Positions 1 through 5,421 of a DNA stretch of 5,456 nucleotides are shown one piece after another. Source of the DNA: Caldilineae bacterium (GTDB lineage: Bacteria; Chloroflexota; Anaerolineae; J102); NCBI GenBank assembly GCA_011176555.1, contig DUEF01000250.1, positions 1 to 5,456 on the forward strand, in the 5' to 3' direction. Both the position numbers and the translations under genes were made by a program. Positions within the stretch are counted from its first letter, which is position 1. Each line of letters starts with the position of its first letter. A model generated the notes under the pieces. The model was given only the letters and a program-made list of their open reading frames with translations. It searched no databases and was not told where the DNA came from.

Positions 1-158
1 ATGGCCGTGAAAACCTGGTCGAGGCCCTTCATCTGGTCAAGGACGAATTCGCCCTGGTGCTGGTGATCACCCACATCGACGAGCTCAAGGAGCAGTTCCC
101 CGTGCGCATCCAGGTGGTGAAGGAAGATGGCGTGGGCTCGCGTTATTTTGTGTCGTGA
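1..158 (+). CDS. SbcC/Rad50-type SMC-like ATPase, C-terminal fragment
   Basis: This is the 3' end of a gene that begins before the window. It is read from base 3 and stops at TGA 156-158, leaving 51 residues. The fragment opens with GRENLVEAL, the kind of sequence that follows the D-loop in SMC-like ATPases. It then has a hydrophobic strand (ALVLVITH) ending in the H-loop histidine at fragment residue 24, followed by IDELKEQFPVRIQV, the usual C-terminal ending of SbcC/Rad50 DNA-repair ATPases. In that family the ATPase works with the SbcD/Mre11 nuclease on DNA ends and hairpins, in the cytoplasm. The Walker A and B motifs and the coiled coil lie outside the window, so the exact subfamily is inferred from the C-terminus alone. 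The gene converges on the sugar kinase with only 9 bases between stop codons and no visible hairpin terminator. Confidence 0.8.
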   Translation, partial: GRENLVEALHLVKDEFALVLVITHIDELKEQFPVRIQVVKEDGVGSRYFVS

Positions 159-167
159 CGCCTGCCC

Positions 168-1268
168 CTACCGGTATCGTTCGACGATCCTCTGCATCTG
201 ATCGAATTTTCCTTCCATGTCCGCCACCAGCTTGAATTGGGTGCGGCAGCGATCCAGGTTGTGCTCGGGGCGATGGATGCGGAAATAGCGGTCGCCGTTC
301 AGATAGTCGGTGAGGAAGCGCATACCGATTTCGAAGGTGATGAGCCAGGCGGAGAACGTCAGCAGATCCTTTTCCAGCGCTGTGAGAGCATCGCGGGTTT
401 CACCCAGATAGCCGCGAACGATGGCTTCGAAATAGGCGAGGTGCATCTTCACTTTGGCCAGATCTCGTTCATCCTCGGCCGCGGGGTTGGTCCCCGACCG
501 CACGAAGTCACCGAAATCATATAACGACAGCCCCGGCATCACCGTGTCGAGATCGATCACGCAGATACCCTCGCCGCTTTCGTCGTCGATCAGCACATTG
601 TCGACTTTGGTGTCGTTGTGCGTCACTCGTAGAGGCAGATCGCCCTGTTCCAACAGATCGATGAGGCGAGAGACTTCGCCAGCTCTGGTCTCTACGAACT
701 CGATTTCGGCAGCAGCAGTTGGGGCGCGGTTTTGCGGGTCGGCGGCAACGACTTGCCTGAAGGCGCTGAGCCGTTTGGGCGTGTGGTGGAAATCGGGGAT
801 GGTGTCGTGAAGGCGCATCAAGGGGAAATCAGCCAACAGGTGCTGAAAACGACCAAATGCCCGCGCCGCCTGATAAACATGATCTTGCCCCCGCACAATT
901 TGGTAGGTTTGAGCGCGGGGAATGTAGGCGTAAGCCCGCCAATAGTCGCCATCGGGCGTCGTGTGGTAAAGCTGTCCGGTTTTGGTGGAGATGAGGTTGA
1001 GTGTCTCCCTGTCCGGATCACCGCCCCGGCCGCTGATTTTATCTCGCAAAAATGTCGTCACTCGCGCGATGTTCTCCATCAGCGCGTCCGGGCGCCGGAA
1101 GACATGGTGGTTGATGCGCTGGAGGATGTACCGCGGCGGCGTCCCCTTTGCTCCCAGACAATAAACGGCGTAGGTGTCGTTGATATGACCGTATTTGCAA
1201 GACTCGATGGCTTCTGGCTTTTCGGCAAAGGCGAATTGCTTGGCGGTGTGGATGAGTTCGGGGTTCAT
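168..1268 (-). CDS. NahK-like sugar kinase (aminoglycoside phosphotransferase-fold; N-acetylhexosamine 1-kinase family)
   Basis: The 366-residue protein has the protein-kinase-like phosphotransferase fold. A glycine-containing nucleotide loop, GHINDTY, lies at residues 27-33, followed by ILQRIN at 48-53, a signature of this family. The catalytic loop is THNDTKVDNVLI (216-227), with D219 the likely base and N224 a metal ligand. IDLDT at 238-242 is the DFG-equivalent metal site, followed by YDFGDFVRSG (250-259) and FLTDYLNGDRYF (318-329). The length matches bifidobacterial NahK (about 360 residues), which phosphorylates GlcNAc/GalNAc at C1; homologues are often mislabelled mucin desulfatase. 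The substrate here is inferred and could be another sugar or amino sugar. The start is ATG 1268; a TTG at 1277 would add three residues, and neither has a Shine-Dalgarno site. No sugar phosphorylase, epimerase or transporter partner is visible, so it appears to be an orphan copy. It is cytosolic, with no signal peptide. Confidence 0.85.
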   Translation of the reverse strand: MNPELIHTAKQFAFAEKPEAIESCKYGHINDTYAVYCLGAKGTPPRYILQRINHHVFRRPDALMENIARVTTFLRDKISGRGGDPDRETLNLISTKTGQLYHTTPDGDYWRAYAYIPRAQTYQIVRGQDHVYQAARAFGRFQHLLADFPLMRLHDTIPDFHHTPKRLSAFRQVVAADPQNRAPTAAAEIEFVETRAGEVSRLIDLLEQGDLPLRVTHNDTKVDNVLIDDESGEGICVIDLDTVMPGLSLYDFGDFVRSGTNPAAEDERDLAKVKMHLAYFEAIVRGYLGETRDALTALEKDLLTFSAWLITFEIGMRFLTDYLNGDRYFRIHRPEHNLDRCRTQFKLVADMEGKFDQMQRIVERYR

Positions 1269-1398
1269 GCGCAGCAAACGAGGGAAGGTGAGCGGGAAAC
1301 GAGTCCATCTTGCCAGTTTTGCTTTTCTCGCGCAAGATTTCGCTCCGTTCCCCAGGTGCGGCGCATCCGAAGCAACTTTTCCTTTGGCGATACGCCTA

Positions 1399-1407
1399 TG
1401 CTACAAT
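1399..1407 (+). promoter_or_regulatory. Extended -10 promoter for the 45-residue membrane protein gene
   Basis: TGCTACAAT fits the extended -10 consensus TGnTATAAT with one mismatch. It lies 41 bases upstream of ATG 1449, which would give a 5' leader of about 35 bases. A convincing -35 hexamer at 16-18 base spacing is not visible: TTGGCG at 1384-1389 is too close (12-base spacer). That is acceptable for an extended -10 promoter. Transcription start has not been measured. Confidence 0.6.
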
Positions 1408-1438
1408 ACCATTGAATGAAGCGTTCCCAGTATCCCGT

Positions 1439-1443
1439 AGGAG
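1439..1443 (+). promoter_or_regulatory. Shine-Dalgarno site AGGAG
   Basis: AGGAG lies 5 bases before ATG 1449 and 8 bases before the adjacent ATG 1452, so either methionine codon could be used. It is the only clear Shine-Dalgarno site in front of any gene start in this window, and it is the main support for calling the short gene real. Confidence 0.75.
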
Positions 1444-1448
1444 AATTG

Positions 1449-1586
1449 ATGATGCCTCCCAGAAGAAAAAAGAAAAAACCACCGCCACCCAGAAAACGCG
1501 ATTGGAAAACCACAACATGGTACGTTATTGGCGCGCTCATCGTGCTGGCCATGGTGTTTTCCCTGTTTGCAAGCGCCCTTCGCTAA
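1449..1586 (+). CDS. Small cationic single-helix membrane protein, 45 residues
   Basis: A 45-codon frame opens with two successive ATG codons and ends at TAA 1584-1586. Residues 3-20 are almost entirely Pro, Arg and Lys: RRKKKK at 5-10, PPPP at 11-14, then RKRDWK. Ten of the first 20 residues are basic and one is acidic. Residues 24-44 form one hydrophobic helix (WYVIGALIVLAMVFSLFASA), and the chain ends one residue later with Arg. By the positive-inside rule the basic tail should stay in the cytoplasm, with the C-terminus at the outer face of the membrane. The gene has its own promoter, Shine-Dalgarno site and downstream terminator, and so looks monocistronic. I do not recognise a named family and propose no function. 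The polybasic tail could touch nucleic acid, ribosomes or acidic lipid heads, but that is speculation. The overlapping longer frame (to 1624) has no comparable signals. Confidence 0.72.
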   Translation: MMPPRRKKKKPPPPRKRDWKTTTWYVIGALIVLAMVFSLFASALR

Positions 1587-1610
1587 GCATCGCCATACTG
1601 GGTGGACGCG

Positions 1611-1641
1611 GCCGTCGCCAGTAGGCGGCGGTTTTGCTTTT
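1611..1641 (+). terminator. Rho-independent terminator after the 45-residue protein gene
   Basis: The arm CCGTCGCC (1612-1619) pairs with GGCGGCGG (1624-1631) through eight base pairs including one G-U. The loop is AGTA, and a G-U pair can be added at the base. TTTTGCTTTT follows directly at 1632-1641. It lies 25 bases after the TAA of the small gene and 28 bases before the transporter's ATG. It should therefore largely separate the two transcripts, unless it leaks or acts as an attenuator for the transporter-lysA cluster. Confidence 0.8.
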
Positions 1642-1669
1642 CTGTCCTCCCTAACTCAATCACGAACTG

Positions 1670-2536
1670 ATGGTCACCCCAGCACACGCTGATTCCCGGC
1701 GCGGCCTGCTGTATGTAGCCATCGCTGTCATCTTTCTTTCGACAACGCCCGTTTTCATCCGTTGGGCCGGCTCTATCTCGAGCTATGAGATCGCTTTCTG
1801 GCGGCTGCTGGTTGCGGCGCTGATGCTGCGCCTGGCGATGTGGATCAAAGGTGAACGCTGGACTGTGCCCAGGCCGGAATGGCGCATGTTCGCCGTTTTC
1901 GGTTTGATCACGGCCCTGCACTTTCTTTTTTACATCGCTTCCCTCAGTTTCACCACCATCGCCCATTCCCTGGCCATTGTCTACACCGCCCCTATCTTCG
2001 TCACCCTGTTCTCGGCCATATTCTTGCACGAGCGCATCGCCCGCAGGAAATGGCTGGGCATTGTGCTGGCGGTGGTCGGGATCGGCGTGCTGGCGGGGTT
2101 CCAGCCACAATTTACGAGATCGATGCTGTTCGGTGATGCACTGGCGCTGGGGTCAGCGATCACGTTCGGGCTTTACAGCGTGGCGGGGCGCTCCCAGCGC
2201 AATAGCCACAGCCTCTTCACCTATGCCATGACCATCTACGGCGCGGCCGCGTTGTGGGCGCTGGCTCCCGCCGCCCTTTTCTTCACCCCTGCTGGCTACA
2301 CGCCCCTGGCCATCCTCAGCGTCATCGCCCTGGGCGTACTCCCACTGGGGATCGGACACACGCTCTACAACGCCGCCCTGCGCTACACCCACGCCACCTA
2401 CGTCAATGTCATCGCCACCCAGGAAGTGACGGGCGGCATCCTGTTGGGCGTCATCCTGCTCGGAGAAACACCCGCTCCCAACGAGATCGCAGGCGTCGTA
2501 ATCACACTCCTGGGCATTCTTACGGTAATTTTGTAA
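1670..2536 (+). CDS. EamA/DMT-superfamily transporter
   Basis: This 288-residue protein shows the two tandem EamA repeats (about residues 13-141 and 152-288) and ten hydrophobic helices typical of drug/metabolite transporters. Landmarks are FLSTTPVFIRW at 22-32, the helix-2 arginine motif FWRLLVAALML (43-53, R45), HSLAIVYTAPIFVTLFSAIF in helix 4 followed by the basic HERIARRKW turn, and GVLPLGIGHTLYNAAL with ATQEVTGGILLGVILLGE in the second repeat. The family exports or imports small metabolites such as amino acids, nucleosides and cofactors; the substrate cannot be read from sequence. The start is fixed at ATG 1670 because an in-frame TAA lies at 1652-1654. No Shine-Dalgarno site precedes it, so it may be leaderless or poorly initiated. 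Its stop overlaps the lysA start (TAATG), implying translational coupling. It is an inner-membrane protein with no cleavable signal. Confidence 0.9.
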   Translation: MVTPAHADSRRGLLYVAIAVIFLSTTPVFIRWAGSISSYEIAFWRLLVAALMLRLAMWIKGERWTVPRPEWRMFAVFGLITALHFLFYIASLSFTTIAHSLAIVYTAPIFVTLFSAIFLHERIARRKWLGIVLAVVGIGVLAGFQPQFTRSMLFGDALALGSAITFGLYSVAGRSQRNSHSLFTYAMTIYGAAALWALAPAALFFTPAGYTPLAILSVIALGVLPLGIGHTLYNAALRYTHATYVNVIATQEVTGGILLGVILLGETPAPNEIAGVVITLLGILTVIL

Positions 2537-3888
2537 TGACTTCCACTACCTTTCCCGTCCACCTCTGGCCCGTAAGCGCTGAAATCCGGCAAGATCAACT
2601 CCACCTGGGAAGCCACAATCTGGCGGATTTGGCGGATCGGTGGGGAACGCCGCTCTACGTTTACGACGCCGCCACTTTTGACGCCGCTATCAGCGCCTAT
2701 CTTCGGGGACTGCGCGCCTGGCCCGGGGAAACGCGGCTGGCGTACGCAGCCAAAGCCTGGCTCAACCTGCCTTTTGCCCAGATTCTCAAGCAACGGGGAT
2801 TGGATCTCGATATCGTGTCTGTTGGGGAATTGGGCATCGCTCAAGCCGCGGATTTTCCGCCCGGTCGCGCCCATCTGCACGGCAACAACAAGACCGCCGA
2901 ACTGCTGAAAGCGGCCAGCGACTGGGGCATCGGTTCTATCGTTGTCGACAATCTGCACGAACTGAGCCTGCTGGAAGCATTGACCGCGGTCGATCACCAC
3001 GTCCCCGACCTCTGGCTGCGGTTGAATCCCCACCTGCTCGCGCCCACCCATCCCTATCGCCAGACCGGCCACGCGGGCTCGAAATTCGGCCTGAGCCGGG
3101 ACGAAGCGCTGGAAGCGGCGCGGCGCATCCGCCAGAACCCCCATCTGCGTCTCACCGGTTTGCATACGCACATCGGCTCGCAGATCTTCGCTGTGGAAGC
3201 GATGTTGCAGGCCATCGACGAACTCGTGGCCCTGGCGGTAGCGCTCCGCGCTGAAGGCGGCGATTCCATCCGATTTCTTTGCCCGGGCGGGGGATTGGGC
3301 GCGCCCTACCATCCCGCTGACCCCACCTTCGATCTGGCCCGCGCGGTCGAGCGCATCGCCGAGCACGGGGCCAGCGCCTGGCAAAGCGCCAACGGGGATG
3401 CGCCTCACCCCACCCTCGTGCTTGAACCCGGCCGCAGCCTGATCGCTCGCGCTGGCGTTGCCCTCTACCGGGTGGGCGCCATCCGTCACCTGCAAAACGG
3501 CCTGCGCATCGTCGCTATCGATGGCGGCATGGCGGATAATCCCCGCCCGGCCCTGTACGGTGCGCGCTACACCGCCTGTCTGCCCCGATCCCCTCTATCT
3601 CCTCCCATCGGGCCGGCCCGCATCGTCGGCCCGTTATGCGAAAGCGGCGATTTTCTCATAGATTCCGTGGAACTGCCCGAACTCGTTCCCGGCGACATCC
3701 TCGCAGTGCCCGTGGCCGGCGCCTACCAACTGAGCATGGCCAGCAACTTCAACGCCACCTTGCGCCCGCCCGTCTACTGGTTGGAAGATGACCAGTGGCG
3801 TTGTTTCCAGCGTCGCCAGACCGTCGCCGATCTATTGCGACGAGATGTCGCCTTGACGGAATCGCCAAGATCAGGTATTAAAGACTGA
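2536..3888 (+). CDS. lysA: Diaminopimelate decarboxylase
   Basis: The enzyme removes CO2 from meso-2,6-diaminopimelate to give L-lysine, the last step of the pathway; it is cytosolic and PLP-dependent (fold-type III, alanine-racemase-like barrel). The 450-residue protein has WGTPLYVYD at 36-44 and the PLP lysine K73 in YAAKAW. HGNNKT (115-120) and HTHIGSQ (210-216) are LysA hallmarks. The phosphate-binding GGGLG lies at 251-255 and EPGRS at 297-301. The C-terminal beta domain has GGMADNPRPALYGARY, CESGD (368-372, active-site loop reaching into the partner subunit) and GAYQLSM with Y397. All key residues are present. Length is slightly above the usual 415-430, with the extra residues at the two ends. 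The ATG at 2536 was chosen because it overlaps the transporter stop and matches the family N-terminus. The frame stays open upstream to 2254, but that stretch only shadows the transporter. Other fold-III decarboxylases (ornithine, carboxynorspermidine) are less likely given HGNNK and CESGD. Confidence 0.95.
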   Translation: MTSTTFPVHLWPVSAEIRQDQLHLGSHNLADLADRWGTPLYVYDAATFDAAISAYLRGLRAWPGETRLAYAAKAWLNLPFAQILKQRGLDLDIVSVGELGIAQAADFPPGRAHLHGNNKTAELLKAASDWGIGSIVVDNLHELSLLEALTAVDHHVPDLWLRLNPHLLAPTHPYRQTGHAGSKFGLSRDEALEAARRIRQNPHLRLTGLHTHIGSQIFAVEAMLQAIDELVALAVALRAEGGDSIRFLCPGGGLGAPYHPADPTFDLARAVERIAEHGASAWQSANGDAPHPTLVLEPGRSLIARAGVALYRVGAIRHLQNGLRIVAIDGGMADNPRPALYGARYTACLPRSPLSPPIGPARIVGPLCESGDFLIDSVELPELVPGDILAVPVAGAYQLSMASNFNATLRPPVYWLEDDQWRCFQRRQTVADLLRRDVALTESPRSGIKD

Positions 3889-3934
3889 GTTCGGTCAATC
3901 TGCAAGCCCAGGAAGTGTTCCGTCCCATCATCTC

Positions 3935-4237
3935 ATGGCCACAAACTCGCCCGTCAACTGTCGTTATTACTACGCCGATTTTCACCGCGGGCGCAGCCAC
4001 GAAGAATGTCGCCTGATCAAACGCAACCACGAATCCCGGCCCTGGCGGCGGGCGCTGTGCGATTCGTGCCCGGTGCCGGATATTTTGCTCAACACCAACT
4101 GCAAGGAAATCGCCCTGGAGGCGACCGTCGTGAAAAAATGGGGCTTGTTGGAGCGGGTCGAGGTGTACGCCGTGTGCGCCAAGCATTACATCGAGTTGGA
4201 TGATCCCAAATTCTGTCCCCAATGCGCGGTTGAGTAG
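3935..4237 (+). CDS. Cysteine-rich zinc-ribbon-like protein of unknown function
   Basis: This 100-residue protein has eight cysteines: C9, C25, C42, C45, C56, C81, C94 and C97. The C-terminal set, C81-x2-H84 with C94-x2-C97 (VCAKHY, then FCPQC), looks like a zinc ribbon. The N-terminal half, with NCRYYYADFHRGRSHEEC, LCDSCPVPDIL and C56, could bind a second metal ion or an iron-sulfur cluster. No transmembrane segment or signal peptide is seen. I recall similar CRYY...CPVPDIL proteins as uncharacterised genes in Chloroflexota, but cannot confirm this here. It starts 46 bases after the lysA stop in the same direction, so it is probably cotranscribed, although a link to lysine synthesis is not implied. 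The ATG at 3935 lacks a nearby Shine-Dalgarno site: AGGAAG at 3910-3915 is about 19 bases away. No better in-frame start exists before it. Confidence 0.75.
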   Translation: MATNSPVNCRYYYADFHRGRSHEECRLIKRNHESRPWRRALCDSCPVPDILLNTNCKEIALEATVVKKWGLLERVEVYAVCAKHYIELDDPKFCPQCAVE

Positions 4238-4242
4238 ACATT

Positions 4243-4280
4243 CATAGGGGATTTCTCCTACCTACGGTCGTCGAAATGAC
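4243..4280 (-). repeat. Interspersed-repeat-like element in the convergent spacer
   Basis: Read on the minus strand, this stretch begins CGTCATTTCGACGACCGTAG and continues GTAGGAGAAATCCCC. It resembles a family I remember from many environmental genomes, with a GTCATTTCGACgagcgtagcgaGGAGAAATC pattern. The ends ATTTC (4251-4255) and GAAAT (4273-4277) are inverted repeats of each other, so it can form a weak 5-base-pair stem. It fills most of the 63 bases between the tail-to-tail stop codons at 4237 and 4301. Only one copy is in the window, so its repeat status rests on recollection. No U-tract-backed hairpin was found in this spacer. Confidence 0.5.
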
Positions 4281-4300
4281 GTACTTTTCAGGGTCGCGTT

Positions 4301-4567
4301 TCATTCCCAATCAATCTCGATCTCTCCCCGGGATTCTTCGGTAGTCGTCTTACGCCCGCGTCGTCGGTCGCGCAAGGTGCGGAAGAAGATGCGGGCCGCG
4401 GCCAAAAGCTCATGCGCGGCCTGCTCCAAATGCCGCCAAAACGCATCGGGGAGCCCGAAATCATAGCGAAACAGCGTCCGGCGCAGGGCTTTCAACCCCT
4501 GGGCAAGCCACCGCTCCCACGAGAACGTCTGGTCTTCCTGGCCTGGTCCCAGTTCTGGCTCGTCCAT
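4301..4567 (-). CDS. Small unrecognised protein downstream of the methyltransferase, 88 residues
   Basis: The gene runs from ATG 4567 to TGA 4303-4301. Its start is 4 bases after the methyltransferase stop, so it is almost certainly read from the same transcript and probably by coupled reinitiation; no Shine-Dalgarno site is visible. The protein starts acidic (MDEPELGPGQEDQ). It continues with WERWLAQGLKALRRTLFRYDFGLP and a probable long amphipathic helix, residues 42-68, rich in Ala, Leu, Phe and Arg. It ends in a basic RDRRRGRK run and an acidic tail (GEIEIDWE). There is no signal peptide, clear membrane helix or cysteine motif. I do not recognise the family. The amphipathic basic helix might bind a membrane surface or a partner, but this is only a reading of composition. 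The frame stays open upstream to 4723 within the methyltransferase gene; that part is a shadow. Confidence 0.6.
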   Translation of the reverse strand: MDEPELGPGQEDQTFSWERWLAQGLKALRRTLFRYDFGLPDAFWRHLEQAAHELLAAARIFFRTLRDRRRGRKTTTEESRGEIEIDWE

Positions 4568-4571
4568 GAGA

Positions 4572-5333
4572 TCATTGCGGCTTGCGCGCCACGGCGATAA
4601 CGCTGGTGCCAATGGGCAACTGGAAATGTTTGAGCATCGCCACTTCCACCAGTCCCACCTTTTCCAAAACAGTGTTGACCAGCGGAGAGGCCGGTTCCAT
4701 TTCCACCTGGTAGGCGTCGTCATCGAAATGCGGCGAAGCCATGTCCGGCTCCTTGTCCATCTGTTTGCGCAGTAAAATCATGCCCGCGCCGAGGGGGAAG
4801 ATGAGGAAGTTGTTGTAGCCGCAGTAAGGCACTTCCCAACCTGCGGCCTGGAGTTTCCGCTTCAATTCGGAAGCCTTGTAGCGGCGCTCGTGTAAATTGA
4901 TGACATCGTTGTTGCTCCACAGCCACATGAACGCGGGAACCGTGACGATCATGACGCCGCCGGGCTTGGTCACGCGCAAGGTCTCGTTCAGCACGGCGGT
5001 CTCGTCAGCGATGTGCTCCACCGTGTCCAGCAGGGCGACGATATCGAAGCTGGCGTCAGCGAAGGGCATGTCGGTGGCCGAGCCCTGGCGCACGTCGAAA
5101 CCGCGCTCCTGAGCGATGGGGATCGGCTTGGGATTGTATTCCAGGCCGACGATATCGCCGTACTGGGCCAGATTGTGCATCATGTTGCCCGCCCCGGCTC
5201 CCACATCGAGCACAGTCCGACCATTTTTTCCTTCCCCGGCGTATTTGTCCAACAAGGCCAGGATGGCGCGGGTGCGGGTGGCGAACCACCAGTGTTTGTC
5301 TTCTTCGATTTGGACGAGCATTGGTGTGGACAT
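4572..5333 (-). CDS. Class I SAM-dependent methyltransferase (HWWF-motif type)
   Basis: The protein has 253 residues and a Rossmann-type methyltransferase core. The N-terminal EEDKHWWFATRTRAIL (10-25) is shared by a family of methyltransferases often found with cell-surface sugar genes. Motif I is VLDVGAGAGN (41-50), and the acidic residue closing strand 2 is E65 in IVGLEYNP. SATDMPFADASFDIV (85-99) and LLDTVEHI (101-108) are the motif II/III region. KPGGVMIVTVP follows, and the C-terminus PIGTSVIAVARKP is typical of the same family. It transfers a methyl group from S-adenosylmethionine to an unknown acceptor, probably in the cytosol; the acceptor cannot be read. The start is ATG 5333 (MSTPMLVQ); ATG 5321 is an alternative and neither has a Shine-Dalgarno site. 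The frame continues open to a TTG at 5432, but those 33 codons run through intergenic repeats and are not credible protein. The gene leads a two-gene unit with the 88-residue protein. Confidence 0.88.
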   Translation of the reverse strand: MSTPMLVQIEEDKHWWFATRTRAILALLDKYAGEGKNGRTVLDVGAGAGNMMHNLAQYGDIVGLEYNPKPIPIAQERGFDVRQGSATDMPFADASFDIVALLDTVEHIADETAVLNETLRVTKPGGVMIVTVPAFMWLWSNNDVINLHERRYKASELKRKLQAAGWEVPYCGYNNFLIFPLGAGMILLRKQMDKEPDMASPHFDDDAYQVEMEPASPLVNTVLEKVGLVEVAMLKHFQLPIGTSVIAVARKPQ

Positions 5334-5341
5334 GGTGATTT

Positions 5342-5369
5342 CGGATTGCGAATTGCGGATTGCGGAATG
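5342..5369. repeat. Four tandem degenerate heptamers
   Basis: Four 7-base units follow each other: CGGATTG, CGAATTG, CGGATTG and CGGAATG. They begin 8 bases upstream of the methyltransferase ATG, in the place where promoter or leader signals would be expected. Similar ATTCGCAATTCGCAATCC-like tracts are common intergenic debris in environmental genomes (recollection, not checked). Confidence 0.75.
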
Positions 5370-5379
5370 AGGGGGTCGG

Positions 5380-5405
5380 TAGGGGCGCACCCTTGCGGTC
5401 GCCCT
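5380..5405. repeat. Imperfect palindromic repeat (REP-like)
   Basis: GGGCG (5383-5387) and ACC (5389-5391), with one bulged C between them, pair with GGT (5397-5399) and CGCCC (5400-5404) across the loop CTTGC. The sequence resembles a GTAGGGGCGacc...ggtCGCCC element that I recall as a widespread interspersed palindrome. It lacks a T-run on either side, so it is not an obvious terminator. Only one copy is in the window. Confidence 0.6.
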
Positions 5406-5407
5406 GG

Positions 5408-5421
5408 GTCGGAAGTCGGAA
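5408..5421. repeat. Two tandem GTCGGAA units
   Basis: GTCGGAA occurs twice in direct succession, followed by a third partial GT. It shares the 7-base period of the repeat at 5342-5369. On the minus strand it reads TTCCGACTTCCGAC, a common low-complexity intergenic pattern. No gene is visible from here to the window end. Confidence 0.6.

Noticed and set aside
732..1415. A 227-codon plus-strand frame opposite the kinase.
   Set aside because: It is the complement of well-conserved kinase motifs, has no family resemblance of its own and runs on through the intergenic spacer.
1583..2110. A 175-codon minus-strand frame over the transporter.
   Set aside because: It is highly charged and low in complexity (Gln, Asp, Gly, Arg) and lies opposite membrane-helix codons, a typical shadow of a hydrophobic gene.
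2254..2535. An upstream extension of the lysA frame by 94 codons.
   Set aside because: The segment is a shifted-frame reading of the transporter gene, rich in Arg, Pro and His. The ATG at 2536 gives the normal LysA N-terminus.
2398..3495. A 365-codon open frame on the minus strand opposite lysA.
   Set aside because: Its translation has no recognisable motif and is rich in Gly, Ala, Arg and Gln, as expected from the antisense of a GC-rich gene. The plus-strand frame has every LysA active-site motif.
4264..4284. A possible terminator hairpin (CGTC, loop GAAAT, GACG, then TTTT a few bases later).
   Set aside because: The stem is only four base pairs and is separated from a short T-run. I read it as part of the repeat-like element rather than a functional intrinsic terminator.
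5342..5421. Repeats that could suggest a CRISPR array.
   Set aside because: The units are 7 bases long with no spacers, far too short for CRISPR repeats, and no cas gene is present.
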